A stretch of DNA of 64,000 nucleotides from NCBI GenBank assembly GCA_949126835.1, contig OX421494.1, forward strand, positions 23,458,196-23,522,195. Reading direction: 5' to 3'. Both the position numbers and the translations under genes were made by a program. This stretch comes from Anisus vortex (taxonomy: Eukaryota > Mollusca > Gastropoda > Planorbidae). Each line of letters opens with the position of its first letter. Within the stretch, counting starts at the first letter, position 1. Below are positions 24,087 through 35,973 of this stretch, one piece after another. A model generated the notes under the pieces. The model was not told the DNA's origin, did no database searches, and saw only the letters and a list, made by a program, of their open reading frames with translations.

Positions 24087-24375
24087 AACGACATCTCAGA
24101 AAATCCAGCAAAGACAGCTCCGCTACTACCGGCCATCAAGCCAATCATCCGTGCTCTCACTGCGGCCAACACTTTCGGGCGAGAATAGGCCACATCAGCC
24201 ATCTCCGAACCCACAAGCAACAATGACCACAAGCAACTATGACCACAAGCAACTATGACCACAATCAACTACGACCACAAGCAAATATGACCACAAGCAA
24301 ATATGACCACAAGCAACTATGACTCTGACAAAGGATGGTCCTCATCGAAACCGATGGACAAGCGTGAATTATACG
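24087..24375 (+). pseudogene. RTE-like LINE 3' end with C2H2-type finger
   Basis: The + strand encodes CSHCGQHFRARIGHISHLRTH, a C2H2-type finger found at the extreme C-terminus of some non-LTR polyproteins, followed after a tandem expansion by a block reading MVLIETDGQ, which is usual just beyond that finger. The 5' part is missing. Between the two blocks, about six copies of a 16-bp unit (ACCACAAGCAACTATG) have expanded at 24209-24320. Confidence 0.75.
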
Positions 24376-24431
24376 TAGCACATCTTGGTCATCCACTGTA
24401 TCTGAGATCATCGCCGGTCGTCTAGACTTGC

Positions 24432-24657
24432 TCATCCATTAGTCATCCATTAGTCATCCATTAGTCATCCATTAGTCATCCATTAGTCATCCATTAGTCA
24501 TCCATTAGTCATCCATTAGTCATCCATTAATCATCCATTAATAATTCATTAGTCATCCATTAGTCATCCATTAGTCATCCATTAGTCATCCATTAGTCAT
24601 CCATTAGTCATCCATTAGTCATCCATTAGTCATCCATTAGTCATCCATTAGTCATCA
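24432..24657. repeat. 11-bp minisatellite TCATCCATTAG, ~20 copies
   Basis: A nearly perfect array of the 11-mer. One or two degenerate units near 24526-24550 read TCATCCATTAA and TAATTCATTAG. Confidence 0.97.
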
Positions 24658-25334
24658 ATATAATTATATATATATATATACATGTGTATGAAAAAGGCAT
24701 ATTTGAAACACGCTAGAAACTTTTTAAAATATAGGCTACCTACCCCCGTTTCTCCCACTCCACACAGTTGCTTGGCCACTGCCTCGTATATATCTAAGTG
24801 CAGATTACTACGCTTACCCAATTTTTAAAAAAAACGCTGCCATTTCTTTTTCCAGTCTGTAAAGACGTTGTCTGGGAACTCTAACTAGCCTCGTAAATCA
24901 CGAGTGCTACACGGTGTACGGCTCGTATTCTTGCAGATAACACAAAACCTTAAACCTTTCTTTTTATTCTTTCGTCCCGCGAAAGGAAGGGGGAGGGGGG
25001 GAAGGGGTTGACCCGTCACTGTACAGCCACGACGCTCAGATATTCCCTTAATATTTTGTTTGTGTCTATAACTTCCATGCTTCCACCTACCCCACCCTAC
25101 CCCCATCCCTAGCGCAGCGGTAAATACACCAAGCAGATTTTCCCCCGCTTAATCCTACTAACAATACTAACCGTAACAACTTTTCCTGAAATGTATCTAC
25201 TTCTTGGCGTATCCCGATAATGATAAATTTCTTGTGGAACTCCCCTCGCCCCCCCCCCTGTCTTTTTTTTTTAAATTCCTTTTAAAAACTAAAAGTCAGC
25301 TCGGCCACTGGCGCCCCGTCTCAACGAACGAGAG
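24658..25334. other. Non-coding; poly-G/C runs
   Basis: No gene recognised. G-rich runs lie near 24987-25008 and C-rich runs near 25240-25258. Confidence 0.5.
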
Positions 25335-25432
25335 TGAGAGAGAGACAGAGCATAGCAGACCCGACTCCCTCCCAGAGAGAGAGAGTGACAGAGTGACAGA
25401 GCATAGCAGACCCGACTCCCTCCCAGACTAGG
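25335..25432. repeat. ~50-bp tandem duplication
   Basis: Two copies of a segment ending CATAGCAGACCCGACTCCCTCCCAGA (written here as one short boundary block), each preceded by GAGAGTGA-type purine repeats. Confidence 0.85.
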
Positions 25433-26459
25433 TCTAGAATGAATGTTATCAGCGAGACCAACACCAAACATTACTAATCCAGGGAATTAAGGAGAATGGA
25501 GGCGAGTTTACAGCCCGACCACCAGACGGTTTACCCCTTCAAAACAGTCAATAAAACACACACAACGGCGAGGTATCGAGAGGCCTGGGGCTCAGAGTAA
25601 AAACCCGCCCCCTCCCCTTACAAAATAAATGAGGGTGGCCCTAATGGAGGGTTGTTGTTTTTTATATCCGGTGTTGTTCACTTTTGTTTACCTGCGCAAG
25701 TTTTTCTTTGTAAACACTGTTTTGAATATTTAAGTCCATAAAGTCCAAACACGGATTATGAAGATTGCAGGCGAGTTGGACGATTAGTCCATTAAGATCT
25801 TTCGATAAAGTCAAGAATATGTCTTAATCGCTTATGTGCTGTTTTTTAAATAGCATTTAACAATCTTTCGATCAATCAATCGATCTATATATCTTTCTAT
25901 CTTACTACTTATAGAATGAACTTAATATCTGTAAGTCTATTTATCTATCCGTCTAATGATCTATTAGCCTGTCTAATCTATCTCTCTGTCTATCCATCTC
26001 TATCTTTCTTTGTATCTATCTTTATTTCTATCCATTGTATTAATCTAAACATCTATCTGTTTGTCTATCTAACGGGCCATAGATATATCTATTAATCGAT
26101 AAACCAATATAGTTATCTATCTCTATCTATCGATGTATGCATCAATCAATATGTCTACCTTTATGTCCCTTTGTCAATTTGTATATCTATCTACCTCTAC
26201 ATAACTTAATATATCTCATTCATAACTTCATATTTTATATGTAATTGATCAATAATGTAATACAAAGTAATTAACGTTAGCTTTGGAAATTTTTTAATTA
26301 ATGAATTTACTGATGCATTTAATGTTGCATTTATTGTTGTAAAAATAAATGTTGATCTTTATGCCAAGTTATCCAAGTCACATTTTTGTCAAAATTCAAA
26401 CTAAACCGGTTATTAAATCCTGTATATTAACGTAACTTTCATGCTTTCGTGTGTTTCTG
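25433..26459. other. Non-coding; degenerate TCTA region
   Basis: No gene recognised. About 25860-26200 is a decayed (TCTA)n tract. Confidence 0.5.
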
Positions 26460-26775
26460 AAGGCAACATCATTTCGCGCTGAAACTTGGCACTTAATGGC
26501 AGAGATAAAGGAGTGCAGACTACGCTGGACAGACCTCCTGGAACGAATGCCAAACCACAGAGGAGTAAAAGTAATATACACACAGAACCCCAGAGGAAAA
26601 CGACCTAAAGGCAGACCCAGACTGAGATGGTTGGAAGATGTCGAGATGGATCTGCAACAAATCGGGGTACAGGCCTGGAGAAGCAGAAAAGCAGATAGGT
26701 CTAAGTGGCAGGAGGTGGTGAGGCAGGTTAGAGCCCTCCCTGGGGCGTTGCGCTACAGATGATATTGATGATGAT
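26460..26775 (+). pseudogene. RTE/Jockey-type LINE C-terminus
   Basis: About 100 codons are open and recognisable as the end of a non-LTR polyprotein: ECRLRWTDLLERMP (the usual RR-x-RW-x-GH block), then GKRPKGRPRLRWLEDVEMDL, then ADRSKWQEVVRQVRALPGAL. The stop is followed by a short GATGATATTGATGATGAT tail, typical of RTE-type 3' ends. The copy is 5'-truncated just upstream. This is the best preserved LINE tail in the window, so a fairly young insertion. Confidence 0.85.
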
Positions 26776-26887
26776 TTCTCTAAAGGTATATATTCAAAAT
26801 AGAACTATACAATTTAGTCAGTTGCTACAATCACTTAAAATGATAAATCACATTTATTATTTAAATGTTAACAAATATGCATTTAAG
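26776..26887. other. Non-coding spacer
   Basis: Nothing recognised. Confidence 0.4.
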
Positions 26888-27515
26888 GATTGATACGTAA
26901 CACTTTTCAGCGATTGTTCAAGGAACAGATTTTAAGATTGATACGTAAGACTTTTCAGCGATTGTTTAAGGAACAGATTTTAAGATTGATACGTAAGACT
27001 TTTCAGCGATTGTTTAAGGAACAGATTTTAAGATTGATACGTAAGACTTTTCAGCGATTGTTTAAGGAACATATTTTAAGATTGATACGTAAGACTTTTC
27101 AGCGATTGTTTAAGGAACAGATTTTAAGATTGATACGTAAGACTGTTCAGCGATTGTTTAAGGAACAGATTTTAAGATTGATACGTAAGACTTTTCAGCG
27201 ATTGTTTAAGGATCAGATTTTAAGATTGATACGTAAGACTTTTCAGCGATTGTTTAAGGAACAGATTTTAAGATTGATACGTAAGACTTTTCAGCGATTG
27301 TTTAAGGAACAGATTTTAAGATTGATACGTAAGACTTTTCAGCGATTGTTTAAGGAACAGATTTTAAGATTGATACGTAAGACTTTTCAGCGATTGTTTA
27401 AGGAACAGATTTTAAGATGGATACGTAAGACTTTTCAGCGATTGTTTAAGGAACAGATTTTAAGATTGATACGTAAGACTTTTTAGCGATTGTTTAATGA
27501 ACAGATTTTAAGGAA
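26888..27515 (+). repeat. 48-bp minisatellite, ~13 copies, open in one frame
   Basis: The unit contains TTTTCAGCGATTGTTTAAGG and AACAGATTTTAAGATTGATA. As 48 is divisible by three, one frame stays open for 198 codons (26890-27486), encoding the 16-residue unit TFQRLFKEQILRLIRK. Copies are nearly identical, with scattered single changes (for example LIRKTV, FKDQ, RWIRK). No upstream exon, signal peptide or promoter is evident, and the array ends by decay of the last unit. Most likely a recently expanded non-coding minisatellite; a translated product cannot be excluded. Confidence 0.93.
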
Positions 27516-27529
27516 TGTATACATTTTAT

Positions 27530-27790
27530 GGGGCACGGTGGGCGCGTTCGACTGGCGCACCAAAGATTCTGGGTTCGAATCCTGGTGAAGTCTAGGGTTT
27601 GTCCCCGGGACTGGATTGTGTCCTTGAGTTTAATCAGCTCTGATGGCTACCTGACAATATAGTTGGGGTAAAGTAAAGACGGATGGGCATTATGCTGGCC
27701 ACACATCACCTTAGTATGCCGTGGCCACAGAAACTGGTGAACTCTGCTTCACCGGCCCTATGACCAAATTTTTTTTCAGCCGGGAACTTT
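27530..27790 (+). repeat. tRNA-derived SINE, family A (copy 2)
   Basis: Starts GGGGCACGGTGGGCGCGTTC with the B-box-like GGTTCGAATCC, and continues through the family body to the tail near ACCGGCCCTATGACCAAA. The A-box region is shortened relative to the copy at 35974. Confidence 0.85.
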
Positions 27791-28469
27791 ACGTATACAT
27801 TTTAAGACTAAAATTAACTAGGTCATTGTGTTTCGGTGCTAGAAGTTCCTCAGTCATCTTGGACTTCTTAGTCAGTCTAATTATCCTTAAACAATGACTG
27901 AATTATGAGAATGCAAACCTCCGACAAAAGCCAGAACATAGAAAAATACCGTAAATGAAATGGGGGGAAATGTTATTCAAACAGACAAAGATAAAAGTAA
28001 TTCTTTTTTTTTTATATTACAAGCTTGACAAACATATCATACCATGATAATGTTACTGGCGAGAACAATAATGGATCTGATCATTTTTTTTCATCAACAA
28101 TGTTTGCTTAGGGCTAGCAATACTTTTAAAAGTTTCGGTGCAATATATAACTTTTTAAACCTACAGTTTTCTGTTATTGTTCCTTTGTAAGCCTATAAAA
28201 TTGATTGATTATAGTCTAGTAAATAAATATTTTATTTTTTAAACAATTTTTCAAAAACTTCATTTTGTATATTTATATTTCTAATACTAATAAATGTGTG
28301 TATGGATTAATAGCTTTGTCACATAAGGGCTTTATTCTTTTGTTAGGTGCAGAACTAGAGCTAAAAGTCCACACAAAAATTTAAAAAGGTCACGAAGTAA
28401 AAAAAACAACATTTTAAAATGTTTGAGATTGTAGTACATTTAGTACTTTTAGCCCAAGTGAATACATTA
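27791..28469. other. Non-coding, AT-rich
   Basis: No gene recognised. Confidence 0.5.
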
Positions 28470-29107
28470 GACAAGTCTTAAAGAGTCCTGATCTATTCAT
28501 TAGGTCATGGTTTATCGTGATCATGAACTTCCTGTGTACTTCCGGCAACAAAAAACATGTTTGTGCTAGTGTTTGACAATTTATTTCAACCTCGATGCCC
28601 AGTTCTGGTCTTTTAGAAATATACAAATACACTGTACTACAAGATTAGTTATGAGGATTCCGTTTTAACATCAAATGTGAGCATGCGATGATTAATACTC
28701 GAAGTTAAGTTAAATTTAGCTCGATTTGAAAAATAAAGTAGTCAAGAGTAGCGTTTCTCGACTATTAAAAAACAACAACTCGATCCATTGATACGTAAAC
28801 AAACAAAACATCAAGCAATCAGTTTAGGATTATAAATAGTTGATTCTTTACGTCATCTAACAATACGTTTGGAAAATAAAAATAGCTCAGTCTTCACTTC
28901 TTAAGTTGACAATCCATCGTTTTCTTTCGTCAACGTCTTTTGTAAATGAATTAAAATTTAATGATCTTCATCTTTTCTTACTTGCAGTACAACCAGTAAC
29001 GCAGCAGACAGACATGTTTTGTTAATAAATGAACGAATAGATCCGGAAATGTTGTTGCAGGATAAACTTTTAGGTTCACCATGCATACATAATATTTAAG
29101 ACTTGTC
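28470..29107 (-). mobile_element. THAP-encoding element, copy 1 (dead)
   Basis: The ends GACAAGTCTTAAA and TTTAAGACTTGTC are inverted. The whole segment has a relative in opposite orientation at 60453-61048, and the two align from before the THAP ATG through the 3' block. It carries a THAP pseudogene (28884-29015) and, further 3' on the - strand, a conserved segment encoding ISKRPELGIEVEINCQT. THAP domains are found in P-element transposases and in host factors. A 7-8 bp target duplication was not evident, so the element type is unresolved. Confidence 0.6.
28884..29015 (-). pseudogene. THAP zinc-finger pseudogene
   Basis: From an ATG at 29013-29015, the - strand reads MSVCCVTGCTASKKR, a stop (TGA), then SLNFNSF and DERKRWIVNLR before a second stop. 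The Cys-x4-Cys pair, the F-x-F-like strand and the R-x-W motif match the first half of a THAP (C2CH) DNA-binding domain. The distal Cys-x2-His pair is not seen in frame. Two in-frame stops rule out function. Confidence 0.7.
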
Positions 29108-32100
29108 CATCGATATAGCTATATTATATGGTGTCATTGTCATTACATGTATTAGCTTATTAAGCGTTGTGTAATAAAGTGATGCATACATTTTTTTTCT
29201 ATTAATTCGTGTATGTATTGCTAAATTAAAATTAATAGGTGAATTTATTAATGCATCAATTATATTTTAAAGTTTATTTTATGGGTGCATCGATTGATTT
29301 TAAAAATTAACCCATAAAGTGGCTATTAAACAAAATACATATTATATTATTTACATACAAAGCATTCTAAAAGAAATAAAGTGCGAGCAGGGGTAGTCGG
29401 TGGAGGAAAGGGGAGGGGCCAGTCGAGGGCAGGAAGGACTATATTGGATCAGGCCTTAAAGGGGATCAACGACGCTATTCTCCGCCAGACAATGTAAAGC
29501 AATTACATTACTTGACCTGGCATTTCATGACATAAATGACAGTGAAGTGTCTGAACGTGACATTCGTAAAGAGCAAGATCATAGCTCACCATTGTGCACA
29601 TTTCGGCCATCAAAGACCAGGAATAAATGGTCTCCGCCCATGATTCTCCGCCCATTTTGCTTTTTCACGGTAACAGGGGGGGGGGGGGAGTGGGGTGTGG
29701 TGTAAATCCCAGAATAAAGATACGATTAAGTTAATCCGTATTTAAACGTTGAGAGAGCCTGGGGGTTAACTCCAGACAACAGCCCTCGTCGAGAAGATGC
29801 ACGTTGGAGGGATCTCGGCAAGTGTCGGATGTCGCGGCGGAGATGTGTGCTGAACATGCACTGTGTTTAGGAGTACCGGCCGTAACACACACACACAGTG
29901 ACACACGCACACACACACACACACACAGGGACACATGCACCCACACACAAAGAGAACATACGGAGACAGACATACAATAATCTTTCATCGTCGATGGAGA
30001 GCTTCCATCATATCTGGATCTTGACGTTGTCGAAAAGGTTGAAGGGGGGATTCGCTTCCAGAACTCCCGCCACCACCCCCCCCTATTGAGTCGAATGCGA
30101 CCTACGCCCAGGGTGAGGCGATTAGTCTCGGTCAAAGGCGGAGGGGCGGCGGGGGTGCAGATCGGCTCTCGAATGAATCAGGACACGGAGCCCCACTAGT
30201 AATTCCCTTGATCCCATAGTTCATTTGCTCAAGGACTAAACAAATCGTTTGCTTTATTTAGACATCCAGCATATCGAGTTACCATCACCAGTGGGTAAAC
30301 ATTGTTCCACGCCCTCTCTCCTCAACCCCCCAGTCCCACCACTCCCCAACGCTACCCCAGTTCTCAATGAAAAAACATGCGCCCTCTACCGTGAATGCCT
30401 CTGTCCAAAATACTACGTGTTTTTCTCCCGTTTGTTCTTTCTTGGGGTCAATTATTGTCGTTGTATCGTAAACGGAGAACAGATAAAGGCTTGTTAGAGG
30501 TATTACTTATATCAAAGGCATATAAACAAACGTACAGTACATATAGGCCTATATAAAGTACTGAAAAGGAATGTTTTAGCGAAATGTAAACAATATGTAC
30601 AACAACATAAATAATCTAATACTAACTAAATAAAATCTAATGACTATAACATTTATCACAAAATTTGTCCAAAACAAAAAGCTTAAACAAATATATTTAT
30701 TATGTTCATAATAAAATACCATATGTCAAAAATAAAATCGAATTGAATAAGATCCAAAATAAAATCCAATCAGTTCAAAAGAAATTCAATATGTCAAAAA
30801 TAAAAATAGATCCACAAATAAATACATGAGGCAAATACAATACAGATTAGACTAATATGTCAAATATGAACGCGCTTCGATTTTGAAGCCAGGATTATTA
30901 ATCTTCTTCTGGCGACTTAATCGTATGCTATTTAATCAAAGGCTAGACTTTCTGTGTCCATCCCAACAGTCCAGTAGCTTATAGCGGCACCTAATAGTCC
31001 TCCCCCCCCCCACCACACACACACCACCCTCTCCTTCCCTGCACCCTCATGGACTTCCTTCGTTTCAAGGTCACTTTGAAGAGAGATGAGGTTTCCGGGG
31101 CGTCATTATCTGAGCTTTGTCTAGGGGATTTACTCTAACATCCCTGATCCTGTCGAGGTAAGACCTGGTCACGTCGGGAGACGCCCCTGCCTCTGAGCAA
31201 TCCCCCTTGTTATCTTTACACCGATATAAGGTGAGGCGGTTGGGGGAGAATGGACTGGTGAGGGGGGGGGGGGGGACAAGCAGACTACAAGCTAGTTAAG
31301 AGAAACAACCCCTTGATGATTCTGAAGTCAGCGACTGTTTGTCTTGAGTTCTTTTTGGAATCTTTTCTTCTCCGCCATATCCCATAGTTGAATCCAATAG
31401 GTAAATCTTGACTTTATTCGGCGTGCTAAACACATCTCCGATTTCTGAAACATCGCTCCTTTAAATATAAAAAGAAATGTATTTGTAAGATAAAAGGGAA
31501 TCGTCAAAAAGCAGTTTATATATCTATAGTTTTTCTTTCTTTCAAAATCATGTTGAAAACTCCCTCTTGCACCCACCTCATTCTTTGAAACGATCCAACC
31601 TTTTGTTCGAATTGTAATTGGGCGTAACTTCGCAGATCATTCATGGAAAAGGCAGAGAGCATATTTATCTAAATGTCTTTTGTTACTGAAAAGAAAACAT
31701 AATTTACGGATCAGACTTCAATGAATGTGTGATATGAAACGAACAATTATTTGAAAAGTGTTCATCCAACTCTTGATGTCGTGATCAAAGAACTTTTTTA
31801 CCTTTTTTTTTTACTGTCTGCTTTGCTTCCATGTTGCTGCCAATATATTTATCCAGATCCTAAGCACCCGCATGTTTGGCATAAAGTTTCCCTTTTCTTC
31901 TTGTACTAAAAATTGATCAAAGGAGGGACTTGTACAAGAAGGTCTTTAGCTAAAGAGAAGTGTGCTATAGTTTCCAGGTCGTGTCCCTACCAAACAGTTA
32001 TGTGCTGGCGGAGTTCTTTTATGGACAGAAACTGTTGCGATTGTTTTTATAAATGAGATATGCTTGGAGTTAAAGCCTAAAAATGTAAATTCACATTATC

Positions 32101-32304
32101 AGATGTCTTATTTTAAATTTTTTGGGCTCATACTTAATTGCCCGAAGTTACCCCGAAATAGGGTTGAATTTTGGGTAAACTTTGGCCATCCCCCTATTTT
32201 CATTCTTAGGTTAAATAAAAACTTTAATGACTTTACATAAAGTCTTAACCATTCCATTTATTTATTTAAATGTGTTAAAATGTATATACTTACTAGATTA
32301 GGTG
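29108..32304. other. Non-coding; G/C runs and CA tract
   Basis: No gene recognised. G runs lie near 29676-29689 and 31261-31274, C runs near 31001-31010, and a CA tract near 29886-29946 that makes spurious frames on both strands. Confidence 0.45.
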
Positions 32305-32553
32305 AATGTGAAGACTCCTTATTTTGACGCATACAAATCTGACGTGCAAATGGTGAAACTAGTGTCTGCTGGCCAACGTGCATTCTCCTACGCGGGCCCG
32401 TCCACCTGGAATCCCCTCCCACTACAGCTTCGCCAGAGTCCTAGCTACGACAACTTCAGGGGCCGACTGAAGACTCACCTATTCCAGTACCAGTATGCAT
32501 CTGTACATATATACATTTTTGTCTGTTCTTCGTTGTTTGTACTCTATCTGTAA
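32305..32553 (+). pseudogene. CR1/L2-like LINE, reverse transcriptase C-terminus
   Basis: The + strand encodes GQRAFSYAGPSTWNPLPLQL and then SYDNFRGRLKTHLF. This is the conserved final block of CR1/L2/Jockey-type polyproteins (R-x-FS-x-x-x-P-x-WN-x-LP ... F-x-x-x-LKT-x-LF). Only the last ~60 residues survive. A different family from the LINE at 39565-40705, judged by the distinct wording of this block. Confidence 0.8.
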
Positions 32554-32775
32554 CTGTTATCAGCACATAGAACTGTCATCAACGGGATATGAGCTATATA
32601 AGAATTATTATTATCATCTTGAAACTATTCTAATTTAGCGAATAATGGAGCAATGGAGCAACAAATGATCATTCAATATTTCTTTTACATTTAAGTTTCA
32701 AATTAGAAAGTTTGGTCTAGTTGAAAGAATTACAAAAGAAATTAAAACTGTTTTCTTCCTGGTGCAAAGTTACCC
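32554..32775. other. Non-coding spacer
   Basis: Nothing recognised. Confidence 0.4.
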
Positions 32776-34254
32776 CAAGGGCTCAGCAACCGTTTGATAA
32801 GTGCGCCAAAGTAGGCTTTTTCATTTATTCAGCGTCATCATCATCAGTCCCTTGACCGTTATGGTTGTTGAGGTGAGCGAATGGACACCTCAGCAGTCAT
32901 CTCTTTCCATTTTTGCCTATCTTGAGCGGCGGTCAAAAATTCAGTAATTTGCAGCTTTGTCTAATCTTCTATATTGTCGAACCAGCAATTTCGCTGTCGG
33001 CATTTCCGACGTCCACTTTCTACATTGACTCAGAGGATGGTTTTGGCAGGTTTTAATGCCGCGAACACGTGACCAAACCATGTCAACTTGCGCCGTTTGA
33101 TTGTTCCCATGATGGTTTCTTGAAGGCCCGCAATTGAGGATATTCTGTCCCAGAGATACTCATTAGTCATGTGTTTCTAGGAAGGAGATTCGAAGGATTT
33201 TCCCCATGCGTTTATTTTCGAATGCCTGCAACTGGTTGTCAGTAGCTGCTAGCAGTCCAGGTCTCACATCCGTACAGCCATCATGCACGCTCTTCGTAGG
33301 TTTCCGACGCCTGCTCTACTCATTCACTATCATCATCAAGAATGAGAGCCGAGCCGAGAGCAGACGAGACGAATTCCAGACGACCATGTAGAGAACCAGA
33401 GAGAACTGTGCAACCTCCGTTCACGCAAGTCTCGAAGTCATACCATTTACCATTACTGTGTATATGTCTTGTCCGTTCCCTGTTGCTAAATTGACAGAAT
33501 TTGAGTAATTTTGACCGCCTTATGCGATCAAAACGATCTTGGCCAATAGCTCTAAGTAGTTCCAGCTGCAAAATGTATTTGTTGTTTTTCTTAACGCCTA
33601 ATGAAAATGGACAATTGAAAAGACTCGCTTGGGATCGGTATAGATGGAGAGCCCTTTGCTGGTGGCCTATGCCCTGAGAGAAGTAGTAGATAGTAGGCGT
33701 AAGTAAGTAAATAATGAAAGAGATAGATGCTAGATGGTTAATGTAATACATAAAAATGAACATATTTGTTTAGTCTTATAATAATTATATCAATTTCAAC
33801 TATCTTTTAAAAGTTTGATCACTTAAAGTTATAAATTGTAAGCCATTCATTAGTTTAGTAAGAAAAATAAATAAAGTAAATGGTTGAATTAACTCCCTTT
33901 ATTTGAATCAAAAATAATAAGTGGTCCAAACTTTCTTGATAAGATGAAAGAAAAAAGGAAAATGAAGTTGAAGATCGTTCAAAGGGGACATTAAATGTGC
34001 AAAAAGGGATGCATACTTTTAATTTAGCACAACGCGCCAGACAAAGAGCGCCCTATGAACCTTAGAGTTAGTAACAATACCCCGGCCCCTCTCTGCTCAG
34101 GAAGTGGCAGTGTGGAAAGATTCCATAAGTGATCATGCTCTAACAGCCCAGTTTCTTGAAGAAGAGACTTGAATTTGTGGTGATCTTCCAAGTGACTTTG
34201 AAAATCTCTCTGCGTGCCAAGTATGATTCGCGTCCCTTAGGTTGCCGGCGCTTG
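32776..34254. mobile_element. hAT-like element, copy D (degraded, with nested RTE)
   Basis: The left end is decayed (CAAGGGCTCAGCAACC), followed by a GTGCGCCAAAGTAGG block equivalent to GTGTGCCAAACTAGG of copies B and C. The right end reads TTAGGTTGCCGGCGCTTG. The interior at about 33700-33920 matches the AT-rich core of the other copies. It is split at about 32832 by the RTE fragment below. No clear 8-bp duplication remains, consistent with old age. Confidence 0.7.
32833..33300 (-). pseudogene. RTE-like LINE 3' end nested in hAT copy D
   Basis: The - strand reads, with stops and frameshifts, EYLWDRISSIAGLQETIMGT, IKRRKLTWFGHVFA, a GRRxxRQRNCW block, and TAAQDRQKWKEMTAEVSI, in that order: the connection and tail region of RTE-type polyproteins. 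The 3' end is a GATGATGATGA tail (TCATCATCATC on +) that abuts the hAT sequence directly, so the LINE inserted into the hAT copy. Same family as 283-445. Confidence 0.8.
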
Positions 34255-34534
34255 CACTAAATGATTTATTAAGAAATAAAAAACATTTATGTAACGTATC
34301 AGTGACACAATAACGGTGTGTCATCTATTTATCATCTATTTTATCATATTCTACATGTACTTCTGTTTTCTAAGCTGCAGAGAGTATGGCTTCTCATAAA
34401 GTCATTGCCGGACAAAACATCCGTCGTCATTAAATGCTTACACTTACACTAGTCATGATGTACTAGTAATGTACTCAAATGTGTGTTATTGCTTCAGTGA
34501 TTGTTTACACTTAATGTAACATATTTATGATCAA
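34255..34534. other. Non-coding spacer
   Basis: Nothing recognised. Confidence 0.4.
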
Positions 34535-34770
34535 TGTCCACCTATCCCGTATCCACCTATCCCCTTTCCACCTATCTACATATCCACATATCCCAATTCG
34601 ACACATTAACATATCCATCTATCCCTTTTCCACCTATCCAACTACCCACCTATCCACCTATCCCCTATTCACATATCCACCTATTCGCCTATCCACATAT
34701 CCACCAATTCCATCCAAATCAACAATCGATTCATCTGCCTATCTATTTCTCTATTTCTCTATCCATCCTT
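34535..34770. repeat. Degenerate CCTATCCA repeat tract
   Basis: Interrupted copies of CTATCCAC/CATATCCA-type units. Frames through it read as Thr-Tyr-Pro repeats and are not genes. Confidence 0.85.
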
Positions 34771-35973
34771 TCATCTATATCACTATAATCGCCTTATATA
34801 ATAAATATTTATCACTGCCTGTCTGCCTACCAGTTTGTCGCGTACGTCATTTTTGCATATCTGGTCGCCTCTGTCAGTCTGCCGTCTGTCCGTCTTGCCG
34901 ATAGCTAAATCCAAAATAAACCATTACTATCAACACCCTACTTCCCACAGCTAATCATAAAGTTTATAATCCACAACAAAAGAAAAAACTCTGCACTTTG
35001 TACATTTCAAAACGGTAAATTCTCGAAAATCCCTGGGCCGCTAATGCTGCCTAGCGTCTTCAAGTCTATGTATGGAAATAAATGCGCCTTTTGCTACATA
35101 CGGGCGTTTTATGTCTAGATCTCCAGCCTTCGTGACGAGAGGAATGACAAGTACTAAAAAGAAATGTTGCTTTCCGAGGGATTAAAGTCAGGAGATAAGA
35201 TAGGAAGTTCCCCAGTGATTAATATATTAATGTCTATTAGTGATCTGAACTGTCTTACGTTTTAATCCGTTTTAATGTTACTTTAAAGGAGGCATTAAAC
35301 TATTGGAAATAAAATACTCTTTTGAAGCAGACGAAACTAGAAAAGGGGTGACTACTCTTAAACTACCGGATAGATTAATGTCCTCCCTTGTTTATTTATT
35401 TATTTATGTGTCGAGTTTACAATGACGTCACCAAGCTAGAAGTACCGGTAGGCCAATCCAATATTGAAATATAGTACAAATGTACATAATATGAATATTT
35501 TTATTCGGCATAGTAATTTCTGTTAGTAATTTCCTTGTCAGTAGCTCTGTGTTGAGCCATTGTGGCAATAGCAAATCTAAAATTTAAAATATCTGTATTG
35601 GTGTTGTACCAAGTATTTGAAGTAAGAATTATGTTATTCTTCTAATATCTATCTTACTTGGCTTTATTGTGTAATTTTGGCATGCTTAGATATTTATATC
35701 TAGATTTACAAATACACATTTGTGTAGCTCGTGGCATGATATCAACCCTTCGTTAAAGTTTGTTTTGAAAGCTGGCAGTTTATTGATCGTGTCTTCTTTT
35801 TGCTAAATATAAGTACCATGTCCATTTTCTCTGCATTAATTTGATTTAATGCTTAAGCATTGTCGCATGTAGGATTACCGTGATTCAATGGTTGTTTATT
35901 ATTACTGAATCTGGTGTATTGGTTAAAGCCTTATTAACGTTATCAATGGTTTTAATCCGCGCCAATACTCTTA
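34771..35973. other. Non-coding, AT-rich
   Basis: No gene recognised. Confidence 0.5.

Noticed and set aside
26888..27515. 48-bp array as a definite repeat-protein gene
   Set aside because: There is no start context, upstream exon or sign of selection. Reported as a repeat with an open frame instead.
29731..30135. Cys/Val-rich minus-strand frames
   Set aside because: They come from the CA tract at about 29886-29946.
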